From positions 642,501-706,500 of the forward strand of contig NZ_JAPEOS010000001.1 in the NCBI RefSeq assembly GCF_026340975.1: a DNA stretch of 64,000 nucleotides. Reading direction: 5' to 3'. The notes under the pieces are model-generated. The model was given only the letters and a program-made list of their open reading frames with translations. It did not search any database and was not told the DNA's origin. Both the position numbers and the translations under genes were made by a program. How positions within the stretch are numbered: the stretch's first letter is position 1; every line of letters starts with the position of its first letter. Shown here one piece after another: positions 61,794-64,000 of the stretch. Source of the DNA: Streptomyces sp. NBC_01214 (GTDB lineage Bacteria; Actinomycetota; Actinomycetes; Streptomycetales; Streptomycetaceae).

Positions 61794-62037
61794 CGTCTCC
61801 GGTTCCTTCCCTCCCCCCGAGGGTGCGCTCGTCCGGCAGACCCTAGCGGTCCCGGCCCGACGAACGGAATGCCGTCCTTGGTGAGGGCCTCCGTCATATG
61901 CGGTTATCGCGGGGGAAAATCGGCTCACTGGATGACAAAGGTCACGGCGGGGCCGCGTTCCGTCCCGTTCAGCGAGACGTGTCCGAGCCCCCGGGGGTTG
62001 CCCCCGTCCCCGCATCGGGCCGGCGCGGCGGAAGGAT

Positions 62038-62085
62038 CGGAGCTCCGCCCCGGACCCCGCGCCTCAAACGCCGGCGAGGCTGGAT
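62038..62085 (+). repeat. Dispersed GC-rich repeat, forward copy
   Basis: CGGAGCTCCGCCCCGGACCC precedes CGCGCCTCAAACGCCGGCGA and GGCTGGA. It is the standard orientation of the family and lies upstream of the receiver-PP2C gene. Confidence 0.88.
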
Positions 62086-62125
62086 TTTCGCCCCGCTCCG
62101 AGCTTCCGGCCGGCCACCGTGCTTT

Positions 62126-62210
62126 CCAGCCCCTCCGGCCTTTGAGGGGCGGAGCCCCGCCGGGGAGCCGCCCGGCAGGGAGCCGCCCGGCAGGGGGCGG
62201 GGCTCCGCCC
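62126..62210 (-). repeat. Dispersed GC-rich repeat, inverted copy with GAGCCGCCCGGCAGG duplication
   Basis: CCAGCCCCTCCGGCCTTTGA then GGGGCGGAGCCCC read in the opposite direction to the other copies. The 15-base unit GAGCCGCCCGGCAGG occurs twice within it. With the forward copy at 62038 it can form a long foldback just downstream of the NlpC gene. Confidence 0.8.
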
Positions 62211-62239
62211 GGACCGGCCGCCGAGCGACCCCGCAGGGG

Positions 62240-63343
62240 CTACGCGTCGGGGCGGACCACGGCCTTGATCGGCATCGAGCCCGCACCCGCCAGCGTGATG
62301 TTCCGGCCGGGGCGCGGGGCGTGGACCATCGCGCCGTCGCCGACGTACATGCCGACGTGGGTCGCATCGTCGAAGTAGATGATCAGGTCGCCCGGGCGCA
62401 TGTCCTTCAGCGCGACCTTCGGCAGCAGCCGCAGCTGCTCCTGCGAGGTGCGCGGGATGCCCCGGCCCGCCGCCAGCCAGGCCTGGGAGGTCAGCCCGGA
62501 GCAGTCGAAGGACGACGGACCCACGGCACCCCATTTGTACGGCTTGCCGATCTGGGCGGTGGCGAACTGCACGGCCCGCTTGCCCGCATCCGTGGCCGTG
62601 CCCTTGACGTCCTTCATCGCACCCGTCGACAGCCACGCGGTCTGGGCCTTGTACTGGGCTTCCTGCTCCAGCTGGATCAGCCGGGCCTTCTCCTCGGCCT
62701 CCAGCTTGCTCTCCAGCTCCTCCGCCGCCTTGATCTTCTCCTCGATCTGCTTCTTGGCGTCCTCCGACTTGACCCTGTTGGCCTCCAGGATGGCCCAGCG
62801 CTCGCTCGCCTCCTCGGCGTAGCGCTGCAAGTCGGCCTGGGTCCGGTCCAGTTCGGAGAGCATGCCCGAGGTGGCCTTCTCGCCCTCGCGCAGCCGACCC
62901 GCCCCGTCGAGGTAGTGGTTCGGGTCGTCGCTCAGCGCCAGCTGCGCGCCCGGCGGCATCCCGCCCGTGCGGTACTGGGCGCGGGCGGCGGCGCCCGCCC
63001 GGTTCTTCAGGGCGGTGATCCGCTCCTTGCCGGCGACGACGAGACGGGCGACCTCGACGATCTTGTCCGACTGGGCCTTGGTCTCGGCCTCGGCGAGGTT
63101 GTAGGCGTCCGTGGCGGCACCCGCCTGCCGATACAGCTCCTCGATCTCCTTGCGGACCTGCTCCAGGGACTTGCCGCCCGGTTCGGGCAGGGGTGCGGCC
63201 GGTGCCGCCGGAGCTGCGGGGGCCACCGGGGCCGCCGGAGCCGCGTACGCCACGCCCGTGGCGAGGCCCGGCGCCGTCAGTATCGCCATCGTGCACAGCA
63301 GCACGAGAGAACTTGCGCCTCGCCGTCGCCTTGCGGCTCCCAT
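62240..63343 (-). CDS. Secreted NlpC/P60 peptidoglycan endopeptidase (RipA/CwlO-like)
   Basis: This 367-residue protein has a signal peptide (SLVLLCTMAILTAPGLATGV, cleavage near AYA) and a Pro/Ala linker. A long coiled coil (about 55-235) is rich in Glu/Lys (SLEQVRKEIEELYRQAG; AEELESKLEAEEKARLIQLE). The C-terminal NlpC/P60 domain has Cys in SSFDCSGLTSQAWL, His in ATHVGMYVGDG and a third polar residue nearby. It should cut D-iGlu-type bonds in cell-wall peptides; the coiled coil often auto-inhibits or couples to FtsEX. ATG 63343 has GGGGGGA upstream. Confidence 0.92.
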   Translation of the reverse strand: MGAARRRRGASSLVLLCTMAILTAPGLATGVAYAAPAAPVAPAAPAAPAAPLPEPGGKSLEQVRKEIEELYRQAGAATDAYNLAEAETKAQSDKIVEVARLVVAGKERITALKNRAGAAARAQYRTGGMPPGAQLALSDDPNHYLDGAGRLREGEKATSGMLSELDRTQADLQRYAEEASERWAILEANRVKSEDAKKQIEEKIKAAEELESKLEAEEKARLIQLEQEAQYKAQTAWLSTGAMKDVKGTATDAGKRAVQFATAQIGKPYKWGAVGPSSFDCSGLTSQAWLAAGRGIPRTSQEQLRLLPKVALKDMRPGDLIIYFDDATHVGMYVGDGAMVHAPRPGRNITLAGAGSMPIKAVVRPDA

Positions 63344-63551
63344 GGTCCCCCCAGGCACCCGAGTCAGACCTCGCATCAGATCTGACTATTCATCAGTAAC
63401 TTATCGCTGACATCGGGATGGTGCCACGAGTCGATGAATTCCAACACCCTTGTGGATGGCGATCCGATCTTGTCCGCCCCAACGGACGACCTTCCCGACC
63501 CCGCACGGTTCAACGGAACGCCCCCGCCCCCGGTTCCCCCGCCCGCCGCAA
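63344..63551. other. Upstream region of the NlpC gene
   Basis: About 200 bases between the NlpC start and the partial gene at the window edge. It is less GC-rich than its surroundings (for example ACTATTCATCAGTAACTTAT near 63384-63403), as expected for a promoter serving the NlpC gene. No further gene seen. Confidence 0.4.
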
Positions 63552-64000
63552 TCACCCCAGCGGGCGCAACGCCTCCCAGGGCAGGGTCAGTTCCCCCTGC
63601 CGCCACCGCCGCGGACCGTCCACCAGCGGCCAGTCGCCGGCCAGCGCCCGCGCCGTCCGGATCCAGCGCTGCCGCGCCCCGTACGCGGCGTACGGAGCCG
63701 CCGCCGCCCACGCCCGGTCGAAGTCGCGCAGGAACGCGTGCACCGGCTCGCCCGGCACGTTCCGGTGGATCAGCGCCTTCGGTAGCCGTTCCGCCAGGTC
63801 GGAGGGGCGCTCCAGGGAGCCCAGCCGGGTCGCGAAGGTCACTGTGCGCGCCCCTTCCGGGCCCAGCGCCACCCACACGTGCCGCCGCCCGATCTCGTCG
63901 CAGGTCCCCTCCACGAGCAGCCCGTCCGGGGCCAGCCGCCCGCACAGCCGTGCCCACACCTCGGCGACCTGCTCCTCGTCGTACTGGCGCAATACGTTCG
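63552..64000 (-). CDS. Probable class I SAM methyltransferase-like protein, C-terminal part (cut by window edge)
   Basis: The frame is open to the window edge, and the residues upstream of the apparent start read ...NVLRQYDEEQVAEVWARLCG, so this is the last 149 or so residues of a longer gene. Features: LAPDGLLVEGTCDEIGRRHV is the end of a Rossmann-like methyltransferase core, then ALIHRNVPGEPVHAFLRDFD and a C-terminal WxRTARAL helix. I think it is a methyltransferase-fold protein, but most of the SAM site is outside the window. Confidence 0.6.
   Translation of the reverse strand, partial: NVLRQYDEEQVAEVWARLCGRLAPDGLLVEGTCDEIGRRHVWVALGPEGARTVTFATRLGSLERPSDLAERLPKALIHRNVPGEPVHAFLRDFDRAWAAAAPYAAYGARQRWIRTARALAGDWPLVDGPRRWRQGELTLPWEALRPLG

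Overview
The window is chromosomal DNA from a Streptomyces or very close relative. The evidence is very high GC with strong third-position GC bias, many GTG starts, a Streptomyces-type 5S rRNA, and actinobacterial genes such as mycothiol synthase (mshD), the orphan regulator GlnR, the nickel regulator Nur and the c-di-GMP-responsive anti-sigma factor RsiG. As I remember it, the order pit-pst-CHAD-ppk-mshD-5'-nucleotidase-glnR-thiS-rhodanese-nur-ygfZ-dtd-rsiG is the conserved core order around SCO41xx in S. coelicolor. I could not run a comparison.

Layout. 1-1630: end of an rRNA operon (3' part of 23S, 5S, terminator), then a frameshifted GNAT gene. 2327-9418 (minus): a six-gene operon resembling the membrane, ATPase and pilin-like parts of a type IV secretion system (T4SS), with no relaxase, integrase or replication gene. 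9817-19602: an accessory stretch with a YunG-alpha/beta-hydrolase fusion, a repeat array, a Cys-rich pentapeptide-repeat protein, a LysE exporter, a thioesterase, a membrane Ser/Thr kinase, a lytic transglycosylase/NlpC enzyme, a PAP2 phosphatase, small membrane proteins and a lipoprotein. 19745-29595: a CsoR-type metal sensor with its operator, then phosphate genes: DUF47-Pit low-affinity uptake, pstSCAB high-affinity uptake behind a PHO box, a CHAD protein and polyphosphate kinase. 30034-32942: mshD and a secreted 5'-nucleotidase that could feed phosphate to these transporters.

33039-42150: a hydrolase/TetR pair around a perfect 21-bp inverted repeat, a PLC-like secreted protein, a histidine kinase/response regulator/S1C protease set like MprAB-PepD, a MerR regulator fused to a sliding-clamp-like domain, a LacI regulator and glnR. 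42612-50349: ThiS/MoaD, envelope proteins, a sulfur operon (cysteine-rich leader peptide, rhodanese, DUF1416), DUF3099, three translationally coupled anchored proteins of the same build, and a 33-residue membrane peptide. 50408-60323: nitrobindin-like protein, nur, ygfZ, dtd, rsiG, an Eis-like acetyltransferase, methyltransferases, an XRE regulator and an HbhA-like protein. 60417-64000: a receiver-PP2C phosphatase, repeats, an NlpC/P60 hydrolase and a gene cut by the window edge.

Copies of one GC-rich intergenic repeat (core GCGCCTCAAACGCCGGCG) occur at six places, once inside a coding sequence. No CRISPR array, tRNA, prophage or insertion sequence was seen. Coordinates and starts come from reading frames, start codons and ribosome binding sites. 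Family calls come from recognised motifs, not from searches.
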